Positions 16,586 to 25,162 of a stretch of 64,000 bases of DNA are shown piece by piece. Source of the DNA: Paenibacillus gyeongsangnamensis (GTDB lineage: Bacteria > Bacillota > Bacilli > Paenibacillales > NBRC-103111). The stretch lies in the NCBI RefSeq assembly GCF_027533625.1, contig NZ_JAQAGZ010000003.1, forward strand, positions 124,001-188,000, read 5' to 3'. The translations under genes and the position numbers were made by a program. The notes under the pieces were generated by a model, which saw only the letters and a program-made list of their open reading frames with translations, was not told where the DNA came from and did no database searches. How positions within the stretch are numbered: the first letter of the stretch is position 1; every line of letters starts with the position of its first letter.

Positions 16586-18766
16586 ATGGTATTCCATCAC
16601 ATTGCCATTCTCTCGTTTCGATGGCCCCGAACGGTTCTTGCCGTTTGGACCCTCGTCCTGATAACGACGGGATTCTTCGCTGTCAGGCTGCCTTCCGTGC
16701 TGCAGAATCACGGGCTTCTCGCCGACGGCGCGTTCGTCCGGGTAGAGAAGATCCTGGCCTCCGACTACGGGATTCCGGCTGACCCCGTAATTCTGGTATT
16801 TGAGCAGGTCCCGGGCGGTTCCCCGGAGCAGCTGCGCCGGTTCGTCGGCCGGACGCTGTCCGCCATCCAGGGGCTGGAGGGGTTGACCGGCGTCAAGTCG
16901 CCGCTGGACAGCGAAGAGATGCTCTCGGAGCATGCCGCCTATGCACTGCTTGCTTTCCGGCAGAAGCCGTATGGCATAGAACCGGTCTTGATCGAGCTGA
17001 AGCGGCGGCTGCCTGAGGAGCCGGGAATGACGGTAAGGATGACGGGCAAGTCGGTCGTCCAGGCGGACGTGAACCGGCTAAGCCGTCAGGACCTGCAGCA
17101 GGCGGAGAAGATCGGCCTCCCTGCCGCTTTCATCATCCTGCTTCTTGCTTTCGGAGGGTTCGTCTCGGCCATGCTTCCCCTGCTCGCCGGCATCTTCAGC
17201 GTGACCGCCGCGATGGGGTTCATGTACTGGCTTGGCACGCACATCGCCCTTTCCAACTTCGTGCTCAATGTTATTCCGATGGTCGGACTGGCGCTAAGCA
17301 TCGATTTCGCCCTCCTCCTAGTCAGCCGGTTCCGTGAGGAGCTGTCGGCCGGTTCGGCGGAGGATGCGCTTTCCGTAACGATGCAAACCGCCTTCCGGGC
17401 CGTCGGTTACTCGGCCGCCAGCGTGTTTCTCGGCCTAACGGCCGTTCTGTTCATCCGTCTGCCGATGTTTACTACTGTGGCTTACGGCGCCCTGTCTGTC
17501 CTGACCACTTCCGTTCTGGTTTCGCTGACCCTGCTTCCGGCCCTGCTCGCCATATTCCGTCCTGCCATCATGCGTGAGAGCGTTCGTGCACCCGGAAAAG
17601 AGGGCAGTCCCGTATGGGCTGCCTGGTCCGGATTCGTCATGAAACGCCCGGTTCTGCTCGGGACGATGGCCGTGCTGCTGCTGTTGGGCTGCCTTCTGCC
17701 CTTGGGGGGGATGCGGCTTGCGATCCCGGATGCAACGTCGCTGCCGCGCGGGACGGAGTCCAGGCTGGCGGCGGAAGCCTATACTGTGCGGTTCGCCGGC
17801 ACGGGAACGACGAAGGTCTTCTTCCTGGCGCAAGGAAAGGGGGCGGCGCTGAAAGCCGATGAGTGGCGGTTTGCCAGCCGGCTCACCCGGCAGCTAACGC
17901 TCGATCCTGCTGTGCTGCGGGTCGAATCGGTCTTTGCGAACCTGCCGCTGTCGGCCGAGCAAATTTATGCTCAGCTGCAGCGGCCGCATGAGGCTTGGCC
18001 GGTGGAACAGGCTATCGAGCCTTGGGTGAAGCGGAACCGAATACTGATTCAGGTGACGATTCGCGGGGAGCCCGGCTCCCAGGAGACGATGGATTGGGTC
18101 CGCCGCTGGGAGTGGGAGGGAGTAACGTACCCGCTGCGTTTTCAAATCGGCGGAGAGGCGAAATACCAGCAGGAAGTGTTCGATGAAATATTCCGCCGCA
18201 TTCCATATGTGCTGATGTTTCTCGCAGCATCGAATTATGCGGTGTTGTTCCTTGCCTTTCGCTCGGTGCTGCTGCCGGTCAAAGCGATCGTGATGAATCT
18301 GCTCAGCCTGGCAGCCTCCTTCGGCATCTTGACATGGCTGTTCCGCAGCGGAAGCTTCGGACTCGAGCCTTATCCGATCGCCGTGATGATTCCCGTATTC
18401 ATCTTCGGGCTCGTGTTCGGAATCAGCATGGATTACGGCGTATTTCTGCTGTCGAGAATATATGAAGCCTACCTGCGCACGGGCGATAACCGGAAGGCCG
18501 TCATGCTCGGCATGAGCGCCTCAAGCCGGATCATCACATCGGCCGCCGCCATCCTGATTGCGGTGACCGTTCCTTTTGCCTTCGCCGGCGTTGTCGGCGT
18601 CAAGCAGCTGGGCATCGGGATTGCCGCCGCCATTGTCATCGATGCGACGATCATCCGGCTCGTGCTCGTGCCTTCTTTAATGAAGCTGCTCGGCCGATGG
18701 AACTGGTGGGCCCCTTGCGTGCTCATCGCTGCGGCATCCGTCGCCGCACTGCATGCTTTAACCTGA
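16586..18766 (+). CDS. MMPL/RND family lipid exporter of the PKS cluster
   Basis: A 726-residue inner-membrane transporter with the RND duplication: a first helix near residue 15, an extracytoplasmic domain to about 170, five helices to about 330, then a second large domain and a final helix bundle from about 535. Family landmarks are GLALSIDFALLLVSRFREEL in half one and FGISMDYGVFLLSRI in half two, both with the conserved acidic residue in the central helix. MMPL proteins move lipids and lipid-like metabolites using the proton gradient. ATG 16586 is preferred to GTG 16574 since GGAGGTG covers the latter. Position at the end of the PKS cluster points to export of its product (inference). Confidence 0.9.
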   Translation: MVFHHIAILSFRWPRTVLAVWTLVLITTGFFAVRLPSVLQNHGLLADGAFVRVEKILASDYGIPADPVILVFEQVPGGSPEQLRRFVGRTLSAIQGLEGLTGVKSPLDSEEMLSEHAAYALLAFRQKPYGIEPVLIELKRRLPEEPGMTVRMTGKSVVQADVNRLSRQDLQQAEKIGLPAAFIILLLAFGGFVSAMLPLLAGIFSVTAAMGFMYWLGTHIALSNFVLNVIPMVGLALSIDFALLLVSRFREELSAGSAEDALSVTMQTAFRAVGYSAASVFLGLTAVLFIRLPMFTTVAYGALSVLTTSVLVSLTLLPALLAIFRPAIMRESVRAPGKEGSPVWAAWSGFVMKRPVLLGTMAVLLLLGCLLPLGGMRLAIPDATSLPRGTESRLAAEAYTVRFAGTGTTKVFFLAQGKGAALKADEWRFASRLTRQLTLDPAVLRVESVFANLPLSAEQIYAQLQRPHEAWPVEQAIEPWVKRNRILIQVTIRGEPGSQETMDWVRRWEWEGVTYPLRFQIGGEAKYQQEVFDEIFRRIPYVLMFLAASNYAVLFLAFRSVLLPVKAIVMNLLSLAASFGILTWLFRSGSFGLEPYPIAVMIPVFIFGLVFGISMDYGVFLLSRIYEAYLRTGDNRKAVMLGMSASSRIITSAAAILIAVTVPFAFAGVVGVKQLGIGIAAAIVIDATIIRLVLVPSLMKLLGRWNWWAPCVLIAAASVAALHALT

Positions 18767-18880
18767 AGGCGGCGCTGCATAGCTTCGCATTTTTTCATGT
18801 TGGCATCTTGCCTTGGACAATTCCGCCATAGAGGCACGGATGTGACCGGCATGGATAGGGTTGAAAGCATCGGCGAAACA

Positions 18881-18914
18881 AAAGAGTCCGCAAGCACAAG
18901 GCTTCGGACTCTTT
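18881..18914. terminator. Convergent terminator between MMPL and sugar isomerase genes
   Basis: AAAGAGTCCG pairs with CGGACTCTTT around a 14-base loop. A/T tracts on both sides let it act for the rightward PKS cluster and the leftward isomerase operon. Confidence 0.75.
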
Positions 18915-18935
18915 ACCGATCATATTGTTGTCAAC

Positions 18936-19757
18936 CTACTCCCAGGTCTGACCGATGCGCGAGAGTAAATCCTTCAAAGCCCGGATGGCGGTAACGACTC
19001 TCTCGGGATCGCTTGCCTCCGGCAAATAATGCTTCAGATGCGGCTCTACCGACAGGAATCCGTCGTAGCCTCTGCTCTTGAGCTCGCCAAGCAATTGCTC
19101 CAAACTGCCGTCCCCAAGCCCCGCAGGGACAAAATGGTGGTCTCTCGCATCCTTCACGTGGACGTAATCGACGGAGAAGGCCAGCTTAGGGTAAGCTTCG
19201 GCCATCGGATCGATGCCGTTCACGACATAGTTTCCGGGGTCAAAAGCTGACCGCAAGCTCTTGGAATCGCAGTGGGTAATGATGTCCAGGCAGCGGTCGT
19301 CCGTCGTGCCGTACAGGTTGCTGTCATTTTCCAGCACCAGGATGACGCCCTGCCGCTCCGCTTCATCCGCGAGCCGCTTCATTCTCCGCAGCACTTCCTC
19401 ACGGTAGGCTTCCGCCGGCTCCTCCTTCGGCAGATGATACGAGAATACGCGGATGTATGGCGTCCCGAAAAAGCGAGCCGCATGCGCGGCACGGTCCAGA
19501 GCCTCTAACTGAGGGGCGAAATCGTCCGTCACCGGATATTTCCCGATCGGCGACGCGATCGATGAGACCCGGAACCCACGCTCATCAAGCTCCGTACGGA
19601 CGCGTCCGAGCTCCGCTTCGTCCAGCTGGAGCACATTTTTTCCCCATACGCCCCGGAGCTCGAGGTACTTCAAGCCTTCCTGTTCCAGCACGTTCAGCTG
19701 TTCGGATAAATCCTTAGAGATTTCATCGGCAAAGCACGTGATTTTAACCATTGTCAT
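18936..19757 (-). CDS. Sugar phosphate isomerase/epimerase (TIM barrel)
   Basis: A 273-residue AP-endonuclease-2-like TIM barrel of the kind that isomerises or epimerises sugars, keto-acids or inositols with a divalent metal. The metal-site residues appear in expected order: E in LVLENDSN (near 147), D/H in FDPGNY and VHVKDARDH (near 180-210), and E in FLSVEPH (near 240). The minus-strand start has GAGGTG 5 bases ahead. It is the downstream gene of a two-gene operon with a Gfo/Idh/MocA dehydrogenase, a pairing typical of sugar or polyol catabolism. Exact substrate unknown. Confidence 0.88.
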   Translation of the reverse strand: MTMVKITCFADEISKDLSEQLNVLEQEGLKYLELRGVWGKNVLQLDEAELGRVRTELDERGFRVSSIASPIGKYPVTDDFAPQLEALDRAAHAARFFGTPYIRVFSYHLPKEEPAEAYREEVLRRMKRLADEAERQGVILVLENDSNLYGTTDDRCLDIITHCDSKSLRSAFDPGNYVVNGIDPMAEAYPKLAFSVDYVHVKDARDHHFVPAGLGDGSLEQLLGELKSRGYDGFLSVEPHLKHYLPEASDPERVVTAIRALKDLLSRIGQTWE

Positions 19758-19775
19758 TAAGGCACCTCGCGAAAA

Positions 19776-20975
19776 TTATTTGCTGCTGCTGAAGGACTGC
19801 GACATATCTTCGTCGGCTGCTGGTGCGCTTACGGCTTTCTTCACATATTTGGACGTTTGGATGAGCTCCTTCAGCTTCGCCTCGAACGCATCCGCATCGA
19901 CCGGTACCGAAACGGAGCTCTTCCGGAACGAAGAAAGCATGATGCCGTTCGCCAAGGTCAGCGCCCCGACGCCTTCCGGCCCTTCCGCAATCAGTTCGCC
20001 TTCGCCGGACAACAGGCGACGGACGAATTTCTCCGTTACGACCTTGTGGCCTGTGGGCACATCCTTGTCGATGTCAATCTCAATGCGCTCCGAATCCATC
20101 TTGCGGAAGCCTTCGGTCGTCTCGAAGCTGTATTTCAGCATGGACACGGGATTCTTGTATAGAACGAGCTGTCCATTCTCAAGGACGAGCTTGCCGTTTT
20201 CCCCGATGATTTCAAGGCGGTTCGTCCCCGGCAGCTCGGCGGTCGTGACGATCAAGTGTCCGATCATGCCGTTCTCATGCTCGAAATAAGCGGTTACCTC
20301 ATCCTCGACTTCTATGTTGTGATATTTGCCGATATGCGCGTGTCCCGTGATTTCGGAAGGGATGCCGAACAGCCATTGATACATATCGAGCGTGTGGGGG
20401 CATTGATTCGTCAAGATGCCGCCGCCTTCGCCGGCCCAGGTGGCGCGCCAATCTCCGCTGTCGTAATACGCCTGGGACCGGAACCACTCGGTATGAATCC
20501 AGGTAGCCCGGGTGAGCTTGCCCAGCACGCCCTCGTTCAGCATTTCTTTGATCTTGCGGTAGAACGGATAAGTGCGCTCCTGGAACATGAGTCCGAATTC
20601 AAGCTTCGGGAAGCGGACTTTAGCCTCTTCGTAAGCATCCAGCATCCGCTGGGCATCGTTCAAATGAACAGCGATCGGCTTCTCGCACATGACGTGAATG
20701 CCGCGTGCAAAAGCGTCGATCGCCACAGTCGGATGGTCATAATGGGGGACGGCGATAATTACGGCATCAAGGCCCGATTGCTCCAGCAAGTCCTGATGAC
20801 GGTAGTAAGCTTGGGTATGGTTCTCCTCCGCGAACTTATCCGCTTTTTCCTTCACGACGTCGCAGACGCCGACCAGCTCGACCTGCTCCATTTGGCTCAA
20901 ATAGCGTACATGGGTTTTGCCGATATTGCCGAGACCGACCAGACCGATTTTGATTTTGCCGGAGTTGGGATTCAT
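19776..20975 (-). CDS. Gfo/Idh/MocA family oxidoreductase
   Basis: A 399-residue NAD(P)-dependent dehydrogenase. The Rossmann motif is GLVGLGNIGKTH near residues 11-22, and the family signature CEKPIA (catalytic lysine) is near residue 100; the GGGILTNQCPHTLD block near 195-210 supplies the conserved catalytic D/H positions. The last 30 residues are a polar serine/alanine extension not needed for the fold. It leads an operon with the isomerase. The ribosome site AAAGGAG is good, and a complete copy of repeat B begins 17 bases upstream of the start codon, so the mRNA leader either contains this hairpin or starts inside it. A divergent AraC gene is the likely regulator. Confidence 0.92.
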   Translation of the reverse strand: MNPNSGKIKIGLVGLGNIGKTHVRYLSQMEQVELVGVCDVVKEKADKFAEENHTQAYYRHQDLLEQSGLDAVIIAVPHYDHPTVAIDAFARGIHVMCEKPIAVHLNDAQRMLDAYEEAKVRFPKLEFGLMFQERTYPFYRKIKEMLNEGVLGKLTRATWIHTEWFRSQAYYDSGDWRATWAGEGGGILTNQCPHTLDMYQWLFGIPSEITGHAHIGKYHNIEVEDEVTAYFEHENGMIGHLIVTTAELPGTNRLEIIGENGKLVLENGQLVLYKNPVSMLKYSFETTEGFRKMDSERIEIDIDKDVPTGHKVVTEKFVRRLLSGEGELIAEGPEGVGALTLANGIMLSSFRKSSVSVPVDADAFEAKLKELIQTSKYVKKAVSAPAADEDMSQSFSSSK

Positions 20976-20992
20976 TTCGATGGCTCCTTTTT

Positions 20993-21095
20993 CAGTTGAT
21001 AAGAATTTATAAGTTTTCGCAACTTATCGCTTCGCATCAACCTTGATAAACGCGCTGGTTCTTGTAAGACAAGGACGGCGTAGCCGTTTATCCTG
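20993..21095 (+). repeat. Repeat family B, copy 1
   Basis: A 103-base element bounded by CAG and CTG. It contains two internal inverted repeats: GTTGAT...ATCAAC in the left half and GATAAACG...CGTTTATC in the right half. Near-identical copies are at 43.3 kb and 62.9 kb in the same orientation. Here it occupies the leader of the leftward Gfo/Idh operon. Confidence 0.85.
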
Positions 21096-21214
21096 GTAAT
21101 GTAAACGATATCTTTCCTTGCAAGAAGATCGTATTATATAATTAAAGCGAGTTCCTTGCGATTTTTGGTGAAAAAATGGCGTTTGTTGGTTTTGAACGAA
21201 ATGGGGGAATACCG

Positions 21215-22072
21215 GTGCTTGAGACGTACTTGAATCATATCGATGAGCATATCCGATTTCTGCATGCGACCAAAAAAGTACGTAACGTCGATTTTCATCT
21301 GCATCACGGATGTGAAATTTATTTTCTCCTGCAGGGGGACGTCCATTATTTTGTGGAAAAAACCGTGTATCCGCTCCGTTTCGGCGACTTGATCCTAACG
21401 AACGAGCACGAAATTCATAAGCCGTCCTTTTCCTCGGAATCGGTCTATGAGCGGATCACGCTGGAGTTTCCTCCGACGCTGGCGCTGCTGTATCAAACTG
21501 CGGAATTTCAGCCCTTAAGCTGCTTTTACGACCGGCCCAAGGGGGAGCGCAACAAGCTCAGTCTCAGCAGTAAAGAGACATCGGCGCTTCTCGGCCTATT
21601 CCTGCGATACGAGCAACTGCAGAAGAACCCGTCGCCCGGCGACGCCATTCTGAAGCTGAGCTGCTTCATGGAGCTGCTCGTTTATATCAACGCGCTGTTC
21701 TCGATGAACAAGCAGCCCGATACGGGCCTGGATCTGCATCATAAGCTATCGCCGGTGCTCGATTATATCGAGCGGCATCTGGAAGAGGATTTATCGCTGG
21801 ACAGGCTCGAGAAGCTGTTCTATATCAACAAGTACTACCTGATCAAGCTGTTCAAAAAATATACCGGCAGCACGATTCACGAATATATCGTTTCCAAGCG
21901 GATTTCGCTCGCGAAGAAGCTGCTCTCGGAGGGCTGCAACGTGACGGAGGCGTACCTGCAGTGCGGCTTCAACGACTATACGAGCTTCCTCCGCATGTTC
22001 AAGAAGAAGGTGGGACTGCTGCCCAAGGATTACCCGGAAGCGGTTCGGAGTCCTAGGCTCGCCAAGCAGTAA
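21215..22072 (+). CDS. AraC family transcriptional regulator with cupin sensor domain
   Basis: A 285-residue regulator. The N-terminal half has the cupin pattern (FHLHHGCEIYFLLQGDVHYF, then PLRFGDLILTNEHEIHKP), a sugar-sensing fold in this family. The C-terminal 100 residues have two helix-turn-helix motifs ending in the signature YLQCGFNDYTSFLRMFKKKVGLLPKDY. GTG 21215 is chosen for GGGGGAAT just ahead; ATG 21176 with a weak GGTG is the longer alternative. It is divergent from the dehydrogenase/isomerase operon, with repeat B in between, and probably activates that operon in response to its sugar. Confidence 0.88.
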   Translation: MLETYLNHIDEHIRFLHATKKVRNVDFHLHHGCEIYFLLQGDVHYFVEKTVYPLRFGDLILTNEHEIHKPSFSSESVYERITLEFPPTLALLYQTAEFQPLSCFYDRPKGERNKLSLSSKETSALLGLFLRYEQLQKNPSPGDAILKLSCFMELLVYINALFSMNKQPDTGLDLHHKLSPVLDYIERHLEEDLSLDRLEKLFYINKYYLIKLFKKYTGSTIHEYIVSKRISLAKKLLSEGCNVTEAYLQCGFNDYTSFLRMFKKKVGLLPKDYPEAVRSPRLAKQ

Positions 22073-22161
22073 CCGGCCCGGCTCGCCGTAGTTTGGGAAT
22101 CGGGACGAATGCATGTATAATAGAGTCCGTTGATCGGTTGTTCAGAAAGGATAGGATTGCA

Positions 22162-22461
22162 TTGTTGACCATTACGGGATTTAGCGTGGAACAGGTAAAA
22201 GATCCGTTCGGCATTTTGCCGGGAGAACGGTACGAATTTCTGCTGGATATCGATGTGCCGGAAGACGATGAGCTGCATTCGGAGCAGGGCCTGTATATCC
22301 GCGTCGTTTACACGGTAGGCGAAGAGCGCACAGGGATCGTCAAATACGATATTTTCGAGCGTACGACGGAGAAGTATCTTGAATTTGACTTGGAAGACGA
22401 AGAGCTGGAAGCGGTTGACGCCTTTTGCAGGGAGCATTGGAAGGAAGCGGGGAACGAGTAG
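22162..22461 (+). CDS. DUF6509 family protein
   Basis: A 99-residue acidic cytoplasmic protein. The opening LTITGFSVEQVKDPFGILPG and the pattern of alternating strands followed by E-rich helix (EDEELEAVDAFCREHW) match the DUF6509 family of short Bacillales proteins of unknown function. The start is TTG 22162 (or TTG 22165) behind AAAGGATAGG; upstream in-frame codons lack a ribosome site. It is a single-gene unit followed by repeat C. Confidence 0.8.
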   Translation: MLTITGFSVEQVKDPFGILPGERYEFLLDIDVPEDDELHSEQGLYIRVVYTVGEERTGIVKYDIFERTTEKYLEFDLEDEELEAVDAFCREHWKEAGNE

Positions 22462-22520
22462 AGCCTGCGGGATTTCGGACATTCGAGGAACGGGTGAAGC
22501 TAAAGGGACTTATCGTTCCT

Positions 22521-22712
22521 CAGATTGACGAGAAACCCATGAGATAGAAAAATCAGCTTTGGTACCCGGTTGGGTATCCCCTTCCGGCCGCTGTTGTTAT
22601 CGGTTTGCAGCGGTCATTTTCCGATAACAAAGGCGGACGCTATCGCTCCTACAGGGGAACCCCACCTAACCTTTAGCATTTTTTCTGCATATCCGGGTTT
22701 CTCTACAGCCTG
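22521..22712. repeat. Repeat family C, copy 1 (MITE-like)
   Basis: A 192-base element with CAG...CTG termini. The 18-base ends CAGATTGACGAGAAACCC and the reverse complement of the right end, CAGGCTGTAGAGAAACCC, match at 14 of 18 positions. Directly abutting direct repeats AGGGACTTATCGTTCCT (22504-22520) and AGGGACTTATTGTCCCT (22713-22729) match at 15 of 17, as expected of a target duplication. Internal hairpins include GTTATCGG...CCGATAAC. No coding capacity. The second copy, in the opposite orientation, is at 43366-43581. Confidence 0.8.
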
Positions 22713-22778
22713 AGGGACTTATTGTCCCTCATTCTTCCCCCGTACTCTTTCATTGGCGTAACGATAAGCCGAAGGGTT

Positions 22779-23042
22779 TCATTTCGGTTTCTTTCCCTTT
22801 CTCTTCGATTTCGCGGCGATGATCGGCAAATGCTTGAAGCTGCGGATGGTCGGCCCTTGGCAGATCGGGCAAGCAGGATATTCAGCTTCCGTGAACTCCT
22901 CGCGAACCCATGCCTTGCATGCCGCATCCTTGCATTTCCAAATGACCGTCGGCCTTAGCTCCGGTTTTGTCCCTTCTTCCTGCGCGATCGTTTTTCCCTC
23001 CCCCGTGTTACTGGAAGCCGGCATCAGATAGAAGCATTTCAC
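22779..23042 (-). CDS. Cold-inducible YdjO-like zinc-ribbon protein
   Basis: An 87-residue small protein. The core VIWKCKDAACKAWVREEF followed by PACPICQGPT shows two Cys pairs (C-x4-C and C-x2-C) of a zinc ribbon, matching the YdjO family described as cold-inducible in Bacillus. The tail is strongly basic (KSKRKGKKPK). Start uncertain: GTG 23042 gives 87 residues, the internal ATG at 23024 gives 81; neither has a strong ribosome site. It is a single leftward gene beside repeat C. Confidence 0.7.
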   Translation of the reverse strand: MKCFYLMPASSNTGEGKTIAQEEGTKPELRPTVIWKCKDAACKAWVREEFTEAEYPACPICQGPTIRSFKHLPIIAAKSKRKGKKPK

Positions 23043-23422
23043 CGCCTTCGTAAGATCCTTCCAATTATGCCCTCCAGCTTATTCCGTTATGCTCCTGCCG
23101 GCAAAAGCGGCCTGCGCGTTTGAACCTTCGCCCGATCAGGGTAATCAACCATGACAAAGATATCCTCCGAATCGGGAACGGAGAGGAGTGGAAGGCATGA
23201 GAACCGTCCAGGCCGACGTCATAGAGAAGTATGGGCGGAGAGACATCAGGCTCCGGCGAAGGAGCCTGTCGAATCATCGAAACCAGCGGTGTCCAAACAC
23301 GGGCGCCGTTATTTTTGTGGCGTGACAAAATGGCCGGAAAGGAGTATTTTTTATATAGCGAAGCTAAATACTTTTATTGCCAATCGACTGAAGGAAGGAT
23401 GACTACACGGGGGGAATTCGTC
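23043..23422. other. Intergenic leader region before the ABC exporter
   Basis: About 380 bases without a recognised gene. One short rightward frame (23197-23325, 42 codons, starting MRTVQADVIEKYGRRD) follows a good GGAGAGGAGTGGAAGG site and could encode a leader or small peptide, but its second half is arginine-rich and unlike a normal protein. I see no clear riboswitch fold. The exporter promoter is presumably in the AT-rich stretch around 23345-23380. Confidence 0.35.
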
Positions 23423-25162
23423 TTGCACTTTCTACTGCCTTACGTTAGAAAGTACTGGAAGCTGTTCTGTTTGGCTGTACTGTTTCTGACCTTGGAAGCG
23501 CTGGCCGATCTGCTGCAGCCAACCATTATGGCCAGAATCATCGACGTGGGCGTGGCCGCAAGGCAGCTGGATTACGTGCTCCATATGGGCGGGCTGATGC
23601 TGCTCATTACCGCGATGGGCGCGCTCGCAGCCTCGGCACGCAACATTCTGGCAAGCCGCGTTTCGCAGAAATTCGGCGCGGAGCTCAGGCTGGACCTGTT
23701 CCGTAAAATCCAGACGCTGTCGTTCAACAATATCGATAAGTTTGAAAGGGCTTCCCTCGTTACGCGGCTAACGAACGACGTGACGCAGGTGCAGAACTTC
23801 ACGAACGGCTTAATGCGGATTTTTGTAAAGGCTCCGCTGCTGTGCATCGGAAGCTTGATCATGGCGGTGCGCCTGAATCTTCAGCTAGCGGCCGTGCTCG
23901 CGGTCGTCGTGCCCGTGGTGGGGGTATTGATCGCTCTTAACATGAAGATCGGCTTTCCACGGTTCATCAAGGTGCAGAAGGCACTGGACCAGGTGAACGG
24001 CGTAATGCGCGAATATTTGTCCGGTGTGCGGGTCGTGAAGGCCTTCAACCGGTTCGATTACGAGGTGGAGAAATTCGGCAGGACGAACGACGAATACCGG
24101 AGCCTCTCGACCATGGCCATGAGGGCGATGGCGATCTTTAATCCGCTCATCATGCTGGCGGTCAACCTCGGGATTGTCACCGTGATTTGGCTCGGCGGCC
24201 TCGGCGTAAGCAGCGGGTACATTCAAGTGGGTCATATTATCGCTTTTATCAACTACATGACGCAAATTTTGTTCTCTCTGATGATGATTTCGATGGTTCT
24301 CAATATGTTCGTCCGGGCCAAAGCCTCCGCGGGCCGGATCGGCGAGGTGTTTCAGGAGCACAATGAAATGACCTGGAGCGAGCGGGTGGAGGAGGAAGCT
24401 CCCGCGGCTCGCGGGCGAATTGATTTCGAAGACGTATCGTTCGCCTATGAAGGGGCGGCGGGAGAGCCGGTGCTGCGTCATGTGACGTTCAGCTGCCTGC
24501 CCGGCGAGACGGTGGGCATTATCGGGTCTACGGGCTCCGGCAAGACCAGTCTGGTCAGCCTAGTTCCCCGTTTCTACGACGTAACAGCCGGTGTTGTGAA
24601 GGTGAACGGCGTAGACGTGAAGGAAACGGATCCGCGCAGGCTGCGCGAGATGATCGCGGTCGTCCCCCAGAAGACGGTATTGTTCACTGGAACCGTGACC
24701 GAGAACATCCGCTGGGGCAAAGACGACGCGTCACTCGAGGAGATCGAGCAGGCGGCCCGGATGGCGCAAGCCCACGATTTCATCCGCTCGGTTCCGGAGG
24801 GCTACGATGCTTATCTGGGCCAAGGCGGCGTCAATTTCTCGGGCGGCCAGAAGCAGCGGCTGTCCATTGCCCGGGCGCTCGTCCGTCAGCCGGACGTTCT
24901 AATCCTGGATGACTGCACGAGCGCCGTCGATGTCGCTACGGAAGGGCGAATCAAGGAAGCCTTGAAGCAATACGCTTCCGGCATTACATGCCTGTTGATC
25001 GCCCAGCGGATTACTTCGGTGATGGATGCGGACAAAATCGTCGTCCTGGATCAAGGGGAGGTCGTCGGGCTTGGCTCTCATGGGGAGTTAATGAGAGACT
25101 GCCGCGTATATCAAGAGATTTTCCAATCGCAGGTGGGAAAGGAGCTGCATCCCCATGTCTAG
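23423..25162 (+). CDS. ABC exporter half-transporter, degenerate-site subunit (BmrC/TM287-like)
   Basis: A 579-residue half-transporter: six-helix membrane domain (about residues 1-310) and ATPase domain (about 335-575). ATPase motifs are Walker A GSTGSGKTS, signature FSGGQKQR and Walker B VLILDDCTSAVD. The catalytic glutamate after Walker B is aspartate, the mark of the degenerate nucleotide site in heterodimeric exporters, while its signature motif is canonical. The downstream gene encodes the partner with a normal ILDEATSS. TTG 23423 is favoured by GGGGGGAA at 23410-23416; ATG 23399 is possible but GGAAGG touches it. Likely a multidrug or lipid exporter; substrate unknown. Confidence 0.9.
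   Translation: MHFLLPYVRKYWKLFCLAVLFLTLEALADLLQPTIMARIIDVGVAARQLDYVLHMGGLMLLITAMGALAASARNILASRVSQKFGAELRLDLFRKIQTLSFNNIDKFERASLVTRLTNDVTQVQNFTNGLMRIFVKAPLLCIGSLIMAVRLNLQLAAVLAVVVPVVGVLIALNMKIGFPRFIKVQKALDQVNGVMREYLSGVRVVKAFNRFDYEVEKFGRTNDEYRSLSTMAMRAMAIFNPLIMLAVNLGIVTVIWLGGLGVSSGYIQVGHIIAFINYMTQILFSLMMISMVLNMFVRAKASAGRIGEVFQEHNEMTWSERVEEEAPAARGRIDFEDVSFAYEGAAGEPVLRHVTFSCLPGETVGIIGSTGSGKTSLVSLVPRFYDVTAGVVKVNGVDVKETDPRRLREMIAVVPQKTVLFTGTVTENIRWGKDDASLEEIEQAARMAQAHDFIRSVPEGYDAYLGQGGVNFSGGQKQRLSIARALVRQPDVLILDDCTSAVDVATEGRIKEALKQYASGITCLLIAQRITSVMDADKIVVLDQGEVVGLGSHGELMRDCRVYQEIFQSQVGKELHPHV

Noticed and set aside
22504..22729. Possible CRISPR-like or phage attachment repeats
   Set aside because: Only two direct repeats flank one element; no spacer periodicity, integrase or cas gene is present, and terminal inverted repeats fit a MITE-like insertion better.
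23043..23422. Riboswitch or T-box ahead of the ABC exporter
   Set aside because: I looked for conserved boxes and a terminator/antiterminator pair and found none I could support.
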